64,000 bases of DNA from Spisula solida (taxonomy: Eukaryota > Mollusca > Bivalvia > Venerida > Mactridae). The notes beneath the pieces were generated by a model. It saw nothing but the letters and a program-made list of their open reading frames with translations. It was not told where the DNA came from and ran no database searches. The stretch spans positions 19,967,130-20,031,129 of the forward strand of contig OX365949.1 of the NCBI GenBank assembly GCA_947247005.1. Reading direction: 5' to 3'. Made by a program: the position numbers and the translations under genes. Positions 35,854 to 48,489 of the stretch are shown here, piece after piece. Every line of letters begins with the position of its first letter. Position 1 is the stretch's first letter.

Positions 35854-36934
35854 TCAGAGCTTCTTTCTATTACTTCCGTCCGCCCTCCGACGAAACGTCA
35901 CTTGGTTTAAATGTTGTTTTCCTTTCCAGTTTCTGTTACTTTGTTGTGACTCTTTGATTTCTTTCATTTGTAAATCTAATTTTCTAAGTCTATCTAATAC
36001 CTCATCAATTTTATTGGTTGTAATGCTTTGTGTAACTGGCTGCCAATTTGGTTTGACCTGTTTATCTTCTGACTCCTTCAATATATCTAAATCTTCAACT
36101 CTGGCTTCTTTCCTCAGGACGTCAAATGAAGAGTCCGAAGCATAATACATTCTTATAGCTGCCTTAATTTTGTCAGAATAAAGGCCTCGCCAAAATCTCT
36201 CCTTAAGCTTCTTATCTTTTCTGCATTCATCTAGTTCCCCTCTCTCTGCCGCTTTTTGAAACAATGTCTCTATCCTAATTCCCCACTCAGCACAACTTTC
36301 CTTGCTCTCTTGTTTTGCCGAATAAAATTCGTAACCAATATTGTCTCCGCTTCTGACATTGCCATAGATGTCCTCCATTTTGTCTAAAATTTGTATAGCA
36401 CTGGAGGTGGGTTTCAGCGTTAACAGAACTGTCCGAGCTTTGCCAGTAATAAGAGTTTCTAACAATTTGGGTTAGCTGGTGGTTATTATACACCCAGTCT
36501 CTAAAAGACTGATAATTTCGAGCTTCCACTCATCAAACTGACTTCCGTCAAAAGATGGCAGTTTCGGCTTAGGAATGTATTTCCCCATACCATCCTATCT
36601 ATATTGCTCCTGCCTTTCATAATCTAAATTAATTTAATTTAATCTAAAACCGTCTCCATTCTTCCCTTGTACTGCTGTCCAATGCATCCCTTTCCACCCT
36701 TAACTGCTCCTCCAAACTCAAGTTTTTCTTATACATCTCTTCAACTTCCAACTTCATTTCCCTCTCCTTGTATTTCAATTCTTCTTCCAAGTCTAATCGC
36801 CTTTGCCTCTCATCATCCAACTGTCTCATCAAAATTGTATCTTCCTCATTCACTCCACTTTCCACCTGATCTAATACCTGGTAATCAATACCCGATAGTT
36901 GCAATTCCTCTCTTTCATGTGTATTTGTAGCCAT
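35854..36934 (-). pseudogene. gag region of the gypsy-type element, interrupted
   Basis: An N-terminal frame (36934-36644) is rich in charged heptad-like sequence and likely coiled coil. A capsid-like frame of 203 residues (36465-35854) follows after an interruption at about 36643-36466. No CCHC nucleic-acid knuckle was found before the protease. The product would be a structural particle protein, but the breaks make it non-functional as it stands. Confidence 0.75.
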
Positions 36935-37241
36935 ATCTGTCTATATACTATTACTATTACGTAACAAAAATACCCAACTATACAACCGCACTCCAGCCAG
37001 GACAAACCCAACTCTTTCAATATAACCAAAACAAAAATCACAACAACAGGAACACCAATAAACACAAAAGTTGTAACAACACGAATCCAACAACAAATGT
37101 CAACATCAAACACTTCCACAAATTCACCATAAGTGCTGTAACAACACGAATCCAACAACAAATGTCAACATCAAACACTTCCACAAATTCAACATAAGTG
37201 CTGTAACAACACCAACCAAACAGCAAATGTTGGGCGCCAGT

Positions 37242-37783
37242 TGTCACGGGTACACTCAGCGGTTCAGGTCACCACAGAGTACAGCTATGTACAACAATGA
37301 TGTATGTGGGTTTAGGCCTTCTGTAGATATTGGATGCATACAATACTGAAATAATTATGTCAAAGACATCAATTATTTAATATATATAAATATTGGTTTA
37401 ATAAACCGAATGTAGAATACAACGTAAAGGTACGTCCGTAGGACGAGGTACCAATATGAGAATGCCACGAAGCATTCAATTTAGATAGCCACATCGGTTT
37501 ATAGGTTAGATTTGTATAAAAGTTTATATGGTCAAGCACTCTATATAGGACTAGATATAGGTTTTATATAGGGAAAAGTGGATTTGTATAACCTGTGATA
37601 CTGATATTCTATTATAATTCATATTCCTATTTATTTATTTAGTAGTAAGTAGTAAGTTTGTTTAAAGTTTAAAATGTAAGGTTGTATTCGTATTTATTTT
37701 AATTTATTATTTATTGACATTTTAAAGCATATTATATTTATATATAGACAATCAAATGCATTGTATATTTATACCCTATGACA
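37242..37783 (-). repeat. 5' LTR of the gypsy-type element
   Basis: 542 bp, beginning TGTCATAGGG and ending CCCGTGACA (TG...CA ends). It matches the other LTR over about 435 bp with a modest number of substitutions and small indels. Confidence 0.88.
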
Positions 37784-38315
37784 CTTTCATCGAATCGTTT
37801 ATAAAGCCCTGTTTACACGAAGAAAAGATCCATAGTATAGTTTTTATAAAAGCCTTGCATAACAACGGATTAACGCACTTGTAGCTGTTATTCTATAGTG
37901 ATGTATCCATAACAATAATGTTTTAATGTATTTAATTAAACATAATATTTAAAACACTGCATATGTACATGTATCATAATTAGAGTTATTTAATGTACGC
38001 ATCCTAGCAGGTGACTGTGCTTTATTATAGATGAATACAGGTACATAGTCATTATTACGATTCTAACATAGCCAATATTCCACATTTGACAACACATCAA
38101 GACGTAGTAACCGTTGCACTATTTTCTTCCTATTGAGGCTATTGAAGTGATTCGCCGTATCTGTGTTTTATTGGGAATTCATGCACACCATGTTTTCCTC
38201 TGTGTGTATATAGCTGTACATATTCATTATTTTTTATAAATAATATCGTAGAATGAAGCACAGGTACATATAAAATATTTCTTAAATAATTACTTTAAAT
38301 AGATAAAGAGAAAAT

Positions 38316-39034
38316 ACCATCGTCAATTCTAATCGATCAAAATAATGTCTAGATACTTTATATACCATTGTCAATTCTAATCGACCAAAATAATGTCTAG
38401 ATACTTTATATACCATTGTCAATTCTAATCGATCAAAATAATGTCTAGATACTTTATATACCATTGTCAATTCTAATCGATCAAATAATGTCTAGATACT
38501 TTATATACCATTGTCAATTCTAATCGATCAAAATAATGTCTAGATACTTTATATACCATTGTCAATTCTAATCGATCAAAATAATGTCTAGATACTTTAT
38601 ATACCATTGTCAATTCTAATCGATCAAAATAATGTCTAGATACTTTATATACCATTGTCAATTCTAATCGATCAAAATAATGTCTAGATACTTTATATAC
38701 CATTGCCAATTCTAATCGATCAAAATAATGTCTAGATACTTTATATACCATTGTCAATTCTAATCAATCAAAATAATGTCTAGATACTTTATATACCATT
38801 GTCAATTCTAATCAATCAAAATAATGTCTAGATACTTTATATACCATTGTCAATTCTAATCAATCAAAATAATGTCTAGATACTTTATATACCATTGTCA
38901 ATTCTAATCAATCAAAATAATGTCTAGATACTTTATATACCATTGTAAATTCTAATCAATCAAAACAATGTCTAGATACTTTATATACCATTGTCAATTC
39001 TAATCAATCAAAATAATGTCTAGATACTTTATAT
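38316..39034. repeat. 48-bp satellite, 15 copies
   Basis: The 719-bp array equals exactly fifteen 48-bp units less one base; the missing A is in copy 4 (TCGATCAAATAATG). Each unit contains CAATTCTAAT and AATGTCTAGATACTT. Copies 1-9 have CG in AATCGA(T/C)C; copies 10-15 have CA at that place. Since 48 is divisible by 3, open minus-strand frames arise, but these are by-products of the repeat. Confidence 0.95.
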
Positions 39035-39664
39035 GATTGGAAAACAACTTTTACATTTGATTATATTTGATACTGTTTTAAGGCGCATCGGGTGAAAGGG
39101 TTAAAGCATGCATTGACAAATGATAAGAGTATCAATAGTTTCCTGGGAAAAGCAACAAATATGATTTCTTCAGAAGCAAAGCTATATTAGAGATATATAC
39201 AGTTTAATGTCATAGCTTTGATTATTCAGTTGAGGTAAAACTGAAATAACCATTTGATGCTTATAAAAATGATAACAAGATAAAATGTTTATAGTTCAAA
39301 CATATTTTTTTCGCATAAGTGTACAATACATTAAGGTGGAACCAGTGGATTAAAAAATGTCGGAGTCTATATACAAATTTGGTATCATTGTAAAATTGAA
39401 GTTATTTCGAATTTAAAATTGAACGTTAATCTTCCGTTTTTTAGAAAAGAGATCTAATCGGAATCTTTCAGAAGCTTATTGAGATCACTTCTCGTCCGAT
39501 ACTAATTTACGTATTTTAACGAGGTACTTCCAAGCATTGTATATGGAGGGCATGTTACCAGTTTAAGTTAATTTTTGATGAAAAAAGCAGGACGAACAAT
39601 GAATATGTACAATAACTGATAACGACAACACATGTTTATGTATTATAAATAGATTATATAAAGT

Positions 39665-39850
39665 TAGACAGGGAAGGCAGCACTCAACCTAACCAGCCGA
39701 ACACAGAAAACATTAAAAACACAGTGCCCAACTGAACCAACCGAGCACAGGAAACATAAAGACACAAAGCCCAACTAAACAAGCGCAGATCCGCCCAAGT
39801 CCAAGCTGTCGAAAAACGCAATAAATTATAACTAGCTGAATGACCCAGTT
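39665..39850. repeat. Interspersed repeat, copy A
   Basis: It contains AACCAGCCGA, GAAAACATTAAAAACACA and GTGCCCAACTGAACC. The same sequence is found inverted at about 46140-46320, and a short direct piece lies at 51130-51185. No coding character. Confidence 0.7.
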
Positions 39851-40557
39851 TCCACAGCAAAAGGACTATAATGCTAGCCTTAGCTTCAGAAAACTTAAAA
39901 CGAAGAAGTGCCCAACACACTACCGACCAAGACAATTAAACATCACCTGTCCCACTGTTTAAAAGCTGAATAGACAAGATTCAGCAAACAAAAGGCGGAA
40001 TGCCTGCGCTTAATGACCTAGTTACACTGTATTGACTCCTTAGGCCGTGCTTTAATTCTAGGTCAATTCTTTGGGGGTTTTGCCTTCCATGTCTGATTTT
40101 TCATTATCTTTTATATCCACCATTTCAACAAATTTCAAAAGCGCAACACTGCAATTTTAATATTCAGGTATTTGGTTATTCATTAAAAATCTATTCAAAA
40201 TGGAATATTACCTTGGTGTAGAGATTAATATTATGGCGGTAGTAACCCCTATGTAAGACTTGTCAGTTCCGTCAAGGATTACAGAGTTTTTCAGTTGATC
40301 TGGTGGAACTAAAAACTACATAATTCTCTGATGGAACTGAAAAGTCATGTATCTTGATGAGGTTCATGGTGATATTTTTCATCGTAATTACGTTCACAAT
40401 CCCATCCCTGCTACAACGCGAACCTGATACTGTCAGAATGTAACTACAAGAAAATCACAAATATTGACTAATATACAATAAATATCATTTAAAAATTCAC
40501 TTTCCAGTTAGCTCTAGATACATTTTGGAAATCCTTTGGTTACTCAATACCTGCAAG

Positions 40558-41775
40558 TTAAACAGTCCTTCCATTGTTCGGGTCAACGTCTGTCCCGTTA
40601 TTACTTGTTACAACAACATCGTCCGGTGGTCCGAGCCAGATGCCGCCGTATTCTGGAGAAGGATTATACGATGAATCCATATTACTATCGGATGTTATTG
40701 ATACATGCGATGAGTTAGTTTGGTTTCCGATGTAAACACTCCTTCTTGTGTGTACAGAGCATTTGATTCTTTCAATAAATCGTTGGCGGAACGTGGTGGA
40801 GAAGAGAATGTAAATGACAAAGTTACATGAATTGTTGATTTGTTCAAATATCAACGCAACTCCTTGGAATATTATCATCTCCTTTACTTGGGAGCCAAAG
40901 ATGGGCTGTTCTGTCCAAAATGTTATAACCAGTACAACAGTTATTGGTGTCACCCAGAACACGTATGACATAACGACCACTGTCAGCATTAGTGTCGTTT
41001 TAGACGATCGGATTGTCCTTGAAGAGCCTTGTATATTGTCTCTACGCCACCGACTTCGCTTGATTAGTTTGGTGACAATGGCTGGTGTAAGTGTGAGCAG
41101 GATTGAGAATGGAATCAAGGAATAAAGGCATGCGGCGAGAAGGACGAACGCTTTGTGGTACTTTTTGTTTTTCGGAGTGACGGCGTCAGGAATACAAACA
41201 TGTGAATTTGGATCAATTTCTGTAGAAAATGTCCACACACCGGCGAAAGAAAAAGTAATGAAGTAGACACAAAAAATCGCTGTCAAAATATTCCTCTTCT
41301 TCAGTATTGTCTTACTTCGTAATGGATAAAAGACTGCCAGGAAGCGATCCGTCGCTATCAAGACAATAAACCAGGACGCCGATATCTTTCCCAGCCGGTA
41401 CATTGTGAAGAAAAACTTACATCCGTGCGTTGTTGCGGCTCTGACGTCATAACCGAATAGCGTCTGCATGAATTGTTGGTTGAACGGGTTCGTCGACAAT
41501 AAGATGGAGTCAGACAATGCCAGCGCGCACAATATGAATCGGGAACTAAACTTCTCGAACAGCGGATGAGACACAGTCAGTATAACACATGCGTTGCCAA
41601 AGATTCCGGCCAGGAATAGAGATGGACAGACGTATGTTTGAATTTGTGCCATCGTCTGACGTAATTTGTCCGCCTCACTATTCCAAAAATCTGAAGAGCT
41701 GTAAGTCAGATTCAGGTCCAATGTTTCATCTTCAAGAAATCCAAGCTGGTCAGTATCAGTAGCTGCTCCCGCCAT
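40558..41775 (-). CDS. Class A (rhodopsin-like) G-protein-coupled receptor
   Basis: A single 405-residue frame. The extracellular N-terminus has an N-glycosylation site at N22. Seven membrane segments lie at about 46-68, 78-98, 117-140, 162-184, 208-232, 263-287 and 300-325. Landmarks: N61 (TM1), D89 in LALSD (TM2), C119 and C194 for the TM3-loop disulfide, DRF at 143-145 in place of DRY, P222 (TM5), FWVTP in place of CWxP (TM6), and N318-F-V-I-Y322 in place of NPxxY (TM7). The basic third loop and a Ser/Asn-rich tail fit G-protein coupling and regulation by phosphorylation. The overall look is of a peptide receptor, but the ligand is unknown. A TTTCAG acceptor about 12 bp before the ATG implies an upstream 5'-UTR exon. 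Confidence 0.9.
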   Translation of the reverse strand: MAGAATDTDQLGFLEDETLDLNLTYSSSDFWNSEADKLRQTMAQIQTYVCPSLFLAGIFGNACVILTVSHPLFEKFSSRFILCALALSDSILLSTNPFNQQFMQTLFGYDVRAATTHGCKFFFTMYRLGKISASWFIVLIATDRFLAVFYPLRSKTILKKRNILTAIFCVYFITFSFAGVWTFSTEIDPNSHVCIPDAVTPKNKKYHKAFVLLAACLYSLIPFSILLTLTPAIVTKLIKRSRWRRDNIQGSSRTIRSSKTTLMLTVVVMSYVFWVTPITVVLVITFWTEQPIFGSQVKEMIIFQGVALIFEQINNSCNFVIYILFSTTFRQRFIERIKCSVHTRRSVYIGNQTNSSHVSITSDSNMDSSYNPSPEYGGIWLGPPDDVVVTSNNGTDVDPNNGRTV

Positions 41776-42587
41776 GCCACATAATCTGAAAATATAAACT
41801 GTACATTAACCAGTCAAAAATAATTGAGTGTTTATTAAAAAGTAACTACCCTCCCCCCCCCCCCCTCCAACACCAACAATTATGAATATAACAATATATC
41901 GGACAGAAAATGTATCATGCAAGTAGAAACAGCAGTGTTCGAATGGCACATGAAAAAAAGCACGACATATATAAATGTTAAGGTCCTAATATTCCACTCG
42001 TTTATACATATTTTCATGAATTTAATGAAACATTATGTCCGCCAATATATACTTACATTTGTTCGATTATGTACAGTGAATAATTATAAACACGTGTGTT
42101 TCGCAAGCTAGCTAGTAGCAAATGATATCACAGAAAAGGGTAATGCTGCAGCTATAAAGCAATTAGTTTTGAATATACATGTATAACGATAATAATATCA
42201 GAGCATGGCACTGGGAATAGTGAAGCGCGCTGTGCGTGCACAGCTCTTGTTTGTTTTGCAATTGATGAAATAGGTTTGATATAAAAACAAAGATTGATCA
42301 ATATGATACTATATCATAATAATGTATTGTGAAATAAAATCTTCAAAGCTTACTTATCTGTATCTATTTTGAAATCTTAATATATAGGAATTTGTTAGGG
42401 GATTTTACGACGCAATGCAATTATCTATTATTATATATACAGTAAAATAGATTAATGATTGCATACTTATTTGCAATGTTCGACAATCTATACAGTATTT
42501 TCGCTCAATCCAAACATATTGGCCGTTCAAAGAATAATCTTGACTTGTCTCGGAAAAACATCAGTTAAAGAAGCATTTTGTTTTGAA

Positions 42588-42815
42588 TATATCGCTGGCT
42601 TTGAATTAGAAGGTCGTAAGTACGACTCATGCATATTTGAAATCTGCTTCTCGAATCTGTTTTCATGAAAATCGGAAGTGGTCATGTTGACCAAACTGAA
42701 ATTTCAAGTGAAAACACTTGTTTTTCCATAAGTATTTAAAGAGTAGTTTTCAGACAGTGTTTTCTTAAAATATTGATTTTGTACTTACGACCTTCTAATT
42801 CTAAGCCAGAGATAT
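42588..42815. mobile_element. 230-bp inverted-repeat MITE-like element
   Basis: GAATTAGAAGGTCGTAAGTAC near 42603 is repeated inverted near 42782, with matching GGCTT and ATAT extensions. The interior has no ORF. Confidence 0.7.
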
Positions 42816-43054
42816 AATGCATATTCTATCCAAGCATGGTACTAAGTAAAAATAACGGCCGTCGAGTATCTAGAGTATTTTAGTCATGACTTCATAAGTG
42901 GAAAACCGAACTTGAAATGAAACTGTTTATAACAGCGTTTCAAAAACGCCTTTTTTAATTTGAAATAAAAAAAACCACCGTCCACCACAAAATACTTCGC
43001 TTGTGGTGAAATATAGTTCAAGTTCATTTTCTTATATTTGCTTAGAAATGCAGT

Positions 43055-43345
43055 GTATTGCAGACATATTCGGTGACTGGCACTTTTGCTACCAATTTTG
43101 TTGGAAGATCTGTTATTGTTATTTAGCTGCTAAGTCGCTCATTGATCCCAAGTTTACTTGGCCTGCTGCGAGATTTAAGTTTTGGAAGTAGTACGTAGTG
43201 ATACACATTTTTTATTTGTCATTATTCATTTTAATTTCAAATCTGTATCATATTACACTATTTACGTCATATGGAAACTTGTTAAGTTTATAATTGTGTA
43301 ATTTTCAATTTTAAAACTCGATCATACGTGGTTTTATAAAGCCGT
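43055..43345. repeat. Diverged relative of the 5135-6133 element
   Basis: It shares GGAAGATCTG, GTAGTGATACACATTT-like and CTCGATCATACGTG stretches, in the same order and orientation, with 5610-5890. The ends could not be set with confidence, though CCGTCGAGTA also appears at about 42862. Confidence 0.55.
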
Positions 43346-43739
43346 AAACAGGTTCTAAGATCATTATCCAGGGCCCTCGTTATATGAAGGACATGGCTTT
43401 GAATTAACAGTGCATTACAGTACAAAAAAGTCATGTTTTTTGTATGATAATGATAATACCAGGAGACCGTTAACATGGGCGAGCTCTACGTAGCGCTTTC
43501 CACGGGTGATAAACCATGCCTTCGATATTTAATTGAACGGGAGGCAACTGAATAAAAGCGCTCGGTAGGGCTTTGCTAAGGCAACGGACCCCAGAAGTAA
43601 GTTTAGGGTGAATGCTTTATAACATCTGCAAGCGATTACACTCTTTAATACGGAGTCACTGAAGTGACAAATGCGAACATTTATTTTATTCCGCTCGGTG
43701 TTATATAATTATAATCATTAAGCTGTAGGACAAAATACT

Positions 43740-46021
43740 GAGGGTGGCACCCCCTCCCCCCATGAATCCCGAATACTTCTTATTTTTTCAGCGAGTCCCG
43801 AATACCACCTTATTTTTTGGCTGAATCCCGAATACTTTTAGCCAGTTTTGAAACACAAAAAGCTTTAAATTAAAAAAAAACACCTATCACCGTCCACAAC
43901 TCGCTAACTTAGACGAAGAATTTCGTAAGTGCAAAAATGCTATTTTGACAAAAGAAAAACTGTCTGAAAACTACTCTTAACTATTGGAAAAACAAGCCTT
44001 TTCCATTTCAGTATGTTTAATATGACCTGTTCCGATTTTATAGGATTGATTAGGTGTAGAAAATATTGACATGCACACACCTTTTCATTGAAAATAACAA
44101 TGAATCCATCCGAGGACAGGTTTTGTGAAATAATCATCCAAAACATCCATAAATCTACTAATTGACTTAAGGCTAATCTAAATTATAGTATCATACGAAT
44201 TAATACAAGAACCAATGTAGCAAGGGCGTTGTATGAAATCGTGATTGTCATAATTATGAGCAGTATACTACGTAAACTCGTTCTCAATTTGATAATATCA
44301 CATAAAACTGTTTAAAACGATTATTGTCTGAGCTATAAAGATTGCGTTTCTATCAGAGCAGCATACCACACACACTTGTTGTCTACTTGACATATTCACT
44401 AATGAAAGTTTTTGTGCGAGCGAGGTAAAATGTGTTGATTTTCTGAGCAGCATGTCGCATGTCTTTACTTGATACTATTGGGAAAGTTATTGTGCGAGCG
44501 AAGCGAGCTAGAAAAAAATACATTGTTTTTTAGCAATAAAGCCCTACCACACAAACTCGAAGATTGCATTGATTATCTTATAATTTTGCTACACAAACTC
44601 TTTCTCTACTTGATAATGATAAAGTTGTTGTGTGAGCGAAACGAGTCTAAATATGCATTGGTCATCTGAGCGGCATCATGGTAGTAACTAGAATTTTCTC
44701 AAAAGTGGGTGCGAAATTGAGTCTTGAGGAAGTGACGGCCGGGACGATTAGAGAAGGGGATGTGCTCCCTTCAGATGAAGGTTAATTGGGACTTTTTATG
44801 TCCCCCCCATCTCTGATAAGGGGGTATATTGTTTTGCACAGTCATGTCGGTTTGTCTGTTGGTCAGTCGACAGACCAAATGGTTACCGTTTAATAACTCA
44901 AGAACGCTAGGATACTAAAACTTTACATGGAGGTTGGTCATCCACAGAAGATGACCCCTATTGATTATGAGGTCAGAAGGTCAAATGTCTTTGTGTCATG
45001 GGGGTATACGTGTTTTACATTCATCTCTTCATGTAACAAAAAACTGTATAGCGAATTTTGTGCGAGCTATAAAAGAATGCATTTCTATCTGAGCAGCCTA
45101 TCGCACAAATTTGTTGTCTACTTATTATACAATGATAAATTAAGGTAAAATGCGTTGATTTTCTTAGCTGTACGCCGCATAAAATCATTCTCTACTTTAT
45201 ATGAGCGAGCGAAGCGAGTTAGAACAAATGCTTCGTTTTTGCTGAGCAAGGTAGGCCTACCACACAAACTCATTCTCTACTTCATAATGGTCAATGATAA
45301 AGTTTTTGTGCGAGCTAAGCGTGCTAGAAAAATGCATTGCTGTTTGCACAGCATGCCGAAGACTCGTTCTATGTTTGATTATGTAACTGACAAAGTTACT
45401 ACTCAGTAAGCAAAATGCAAAGCTTATGTAAGCTTGGCAAAGTGTTGACATATCCTGTATCTGAGCTGTATGACACACAAACACGTTCTCTACTTGATAC
45501 TATTACTTGATACATGCATTGTGCGAGCGAAGCGAGCTGGAAAAAAGGCGTTGTTTATCTGAGCAGCACAAAAAAGTGCATTGTATATCTTAGCAGCATG
45601 TATTCCAATTTGATAAGATTCACTGACAAAGTTAGTGTGCGAGGGAGTCGATCTAGAAAAATGTATCCCACACATACTAGCTCTCTACTTGATAATATTC
45701 ACTAGTAAAGTTAAAAATACTTGAAGTAACTTAGTACTTAGCGTTATTGAACACTATCTTAGGTCCGTAAACAATATGTACATCAATATTTTTAGTTCAA
45801 CACACATGAAATCGCATTTGAAGCGTAATTCATTGCTTTGGTGCCTCTAAATTGGTTAAAAAGCTTAAATCTAGTTCAAGAAAACAGTTTTTTTGTGGAA
45901 ATATTGCGTACTGAATACCAATAGACATTTTTATTGCGTACCGCGTACGACGCTCTTGCGTCCCGAATACCACATAAAAAGGCCACGAATCCCGCGTACC
46001 GAAAAGGGGTGTTTCACCCTC
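43740..46021. mobile_element. 2.28-kb TIR element, copy 2 (GAGGGTG ends, 6-bp AATACT duplication)
   Basis: Same ends and internal order as 18721-21289. AATACT flanks both sides (43734-43739, 46022-46027). Relative to copy 1 it lacks about 270 bp of modules (copy 1, about 19290-19560) and several short stretches. It keeps the embedded interspersed repeat at about 44800-45040. Different flanking duplications show independent insertion. Confidence 0.87.
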
Positions 46022-46139
46022 AATACTAGTAGGTATGGTTGTAATTATAAATATATAAGCCTAGTAATCGGTCATAAAAAATACAGTGTGAAGCACTTTG
46101 TATAGTTCATAAAAGGCATTATAGTCTTTTTGCTGCTGG

Positions 46140-46320
46140 TCATTCAGCTAGTAATAATGTTTTATACTTTTCGACAGTTTGGCGGATCTTTGCTTGTTTA
46201 GTTGGGCATTGTGCCTTGTATGTGTCTTATGTTCCTGTGCTCGGTTGGTTCAGTTGGGCATTGTGTGTTTTTAATGTTTTCTGTACTCGGCTGGTTAAGT
46301 TGAGTGCTGCCTTCCCTGTC
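46140..46320. repeat. Interspersed repeat, copy B (inverted relative to 39665-39850)
   Basis: Contains GTTGGGCATTGTG and TCGGCTGGTTAAGTTGAGTG, the reverse complements of copy A landmarks. Confidence 0.7.
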
Positions 46321-47084
46321 TCACTTAATATAATCTTTCATAATAATCAAGGAATGTAGTGATTGCTAGTTAGCAACCGTTTACACGTCTGATTGAAATC
46401 ACTCACAATCATTACGGACAAATTAAATGTACATGTACTAGTTTTAAAAAACGTATTAGCAAATGGAACTATATTTGTATCTCATCTGTCGGTTTCTTTA
46501 CAAAAAAATGGCACAGTTGTTTAGTGCGCTTCATCAACTGGCATGGTGTAGCGCACTAGAATAACATTCAATGCATGCGCAGTGTTTAGTGTGCCAAATT
46601 GACATTCACCGCGCTGGTAGTGCATTTTGTAGCATGTTAAAAACGGACTAGCACAATTTATTTCGCGCTATACTGACATTCAATGCGCTAATCTGTCAAC
46701 TGGCGACCGTATAACTGGACCGTGATTTCGGTTGCCATCGTCACGCTAACACGAATTCGGCATGGATTTGAAGCCTAGATCATGACAAAAATATCAATAT
46801 TGTTAGAAGGTCACTCAACAACTAATTCTGTAAAAAATATTTAAAATCTGTCCAGTGGCGGGTTGATTTCTATGACTTTAAAAGAAAATATTTTTCAATT
46901 GGTTGCCATGGCTTTTCAATTCTTTTAGCTATTTAAGTTAGGGTCACCAAGGGAACATTCCTGTGAATTTGGCCACGTGGTTTACATGTAGAAGTTTGAA
47001 TGAATTGTGAGGACATTTGACAGGTAAGCTGAAATAGATTAAAACACTTCCTGTTTTACCATGATGCAATTACATACATCTAAT

Positions 47085-47450
47085 TTCTCCACGTGACCTC
47101 TCAATGTATTTTCCCCTTAGGCCTGCCGGTTGATATTTTGTTCGATCACTATATGCTATTTTTAGTAAATCTTGTCAATTTCAACCATGAAATCATTAGA
47201 AGCTTATACGGACTGAGATTGTCCATGTAAATTTATCAGAACTGCAATCTAATTGCTGCTTATATTTGTTGATATTTTATCTTGTAAAATGCTTGTAATT
47301 TTGTTCGGTATAAAAAAAATAACACATGGCTGCTCGGATGACAGTTAATAGTAGTGATCGTACAAAATATCACATAGTAATCGAACAAAATATCACATGG
47401 AAGGTCTATGAGGAAAATACATTGAGAGGTCACGTGAGGAATAATAATAT
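47085..47450. repeat. Inverted repeat, ~70-100-bp arms
   Basis: CACGTGACCTCTCAATGTAT at about 47090 pairs with the inverted copy at about 47418-47437. GATATTTTGTTCGAT pairs with ATCGAACAAAATATC. In the right arm the ACAAAATATCACAT(A/G) segment is itself duplicated. Confidence 0.7.
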
Positions 47451-47559
47451 TTACTATCACACTCGCAGCCATGTGTCATTTATATAATTACTATGGTTAT
47501 ATTTCAAAAGATAATAAACAAGAGCCAAACTATCACAAAATACGCCCGTTTGGGGGCAT

Positions 47560-48010
47560 TATGAATGAAAATTAAACAATCAAACTTGGCTTTTTTTCTC
47601 AGGTCTATGCGATTTGGGCTCAGTATCTAACTTGGCCTAGATATTTTGCCCATTAAAATTGTCATTTAAGTTTGAAGACTGTTTGAATTATAGTCCACAC
47701 AAGACCAATTTCACATTTCGTTTGGTAAGTCAAGGGCCATAATCACAGTACCGATTGGGCCTATAATTTAGCTTGGCCTAAATATCATGCCATTAAACAT
47801 TGTCAACAAGTTTGCTGTTGATCTGATTAAAACTGTTTTTATTAAGAGTACAGACATAGTCAATTTCACATTTTTTGGTAATTAAAGGGACTCGATCCGA
47901 GATGACCCGGGCCGATTGGGTCTATAATCGAACTTGACATAGCTTTTATGCCCACCAAGTTTGAAGACGATCAGATGAAAACTGGTCATTTTGACCAGGC
48001 CCAATTCTTT
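47560..48010. repeat. Degenerate interspersed repeat with ~160-bp internal periodicity
   Basis: Phrases such as GATTGGGCCTATAAT, CTTGGCCTA and AAGTTTGAAGAC recur about three times. No coding potential. Confidence 0.6.
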
Positions 48011-48489
48011 TGGAGTTAGATCTGATTTGTTCGCGCTCAGGGGCGTAACTTCCTAAAGGCCATATAGACCGCGGCTTCACCTTTTCACAGAAAGTCGAAA
48101 AAATGAAATTGACAAAAATGCCATAAAAATCAATGGGGTATGGGAGTGTCAAACTCACCTTGAATGTTATTGCTATTTAGTCTGACAACAGCCCAGAGAA
48201 CACAAACGACAGAATCATATTTACCCTATCACAATTGAGAGTCTTAGTTGCTTTTGTTTTTTAGTCTGAAAACGGCGAAGAATGCACCTGCGACGATATA
48301 GAAATTAAAAAAAAATCGAGGGAGCATGCTCCCTCACCCTCCTTAAGAAACGTGGCCTACACATTGATTTCGATTAAGCTACGCCCCTGGCGCTATTCGT
48401 ACCCTATCCGGTTCGTTCATAAGTTAATATGAGTTAAGGATGTAGTTTTTTTGTTTCATCCTTTTGGTTGTTGTAACTTAGACATTCAG

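Larger units (their letters stand above)
32662..37783 (-). mobile_element. Ty3/gypsy-type LTR retrotransposon, defective, integrase missing
   Basis: Order on the minus strand: 5' LTR (37783-37242), primer-binding-site-like TGGCGCCCAACA two bases further on, a leader with a tandem duplication of about 60 bp (37076-37215), gag frames, protease, reverse transcriptase and RNase H, a short remnant, a polypurine tract (33110-33099), then a truncated 3' LTR (33098-32662). Integrase, which should follow RNase H, is absent. Several frames are interrupted. Because the 3' LTR has lost its end, no flanking target duplication can be checked. Confidence 0.93.

Noticed and set aside
38282..38757. Two minus-strand frames encoding 16-residue repeats
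   Set aside because: They are by-products of the 48-bp satellite, interrupted by a 1-base deletion and by CGA-to-TGA changes in later copies.
38316..39034. CRISPR array
   Set aside because: The whole 48-bp unit is repeated with no unique spacers, and the context is eukaryotic.
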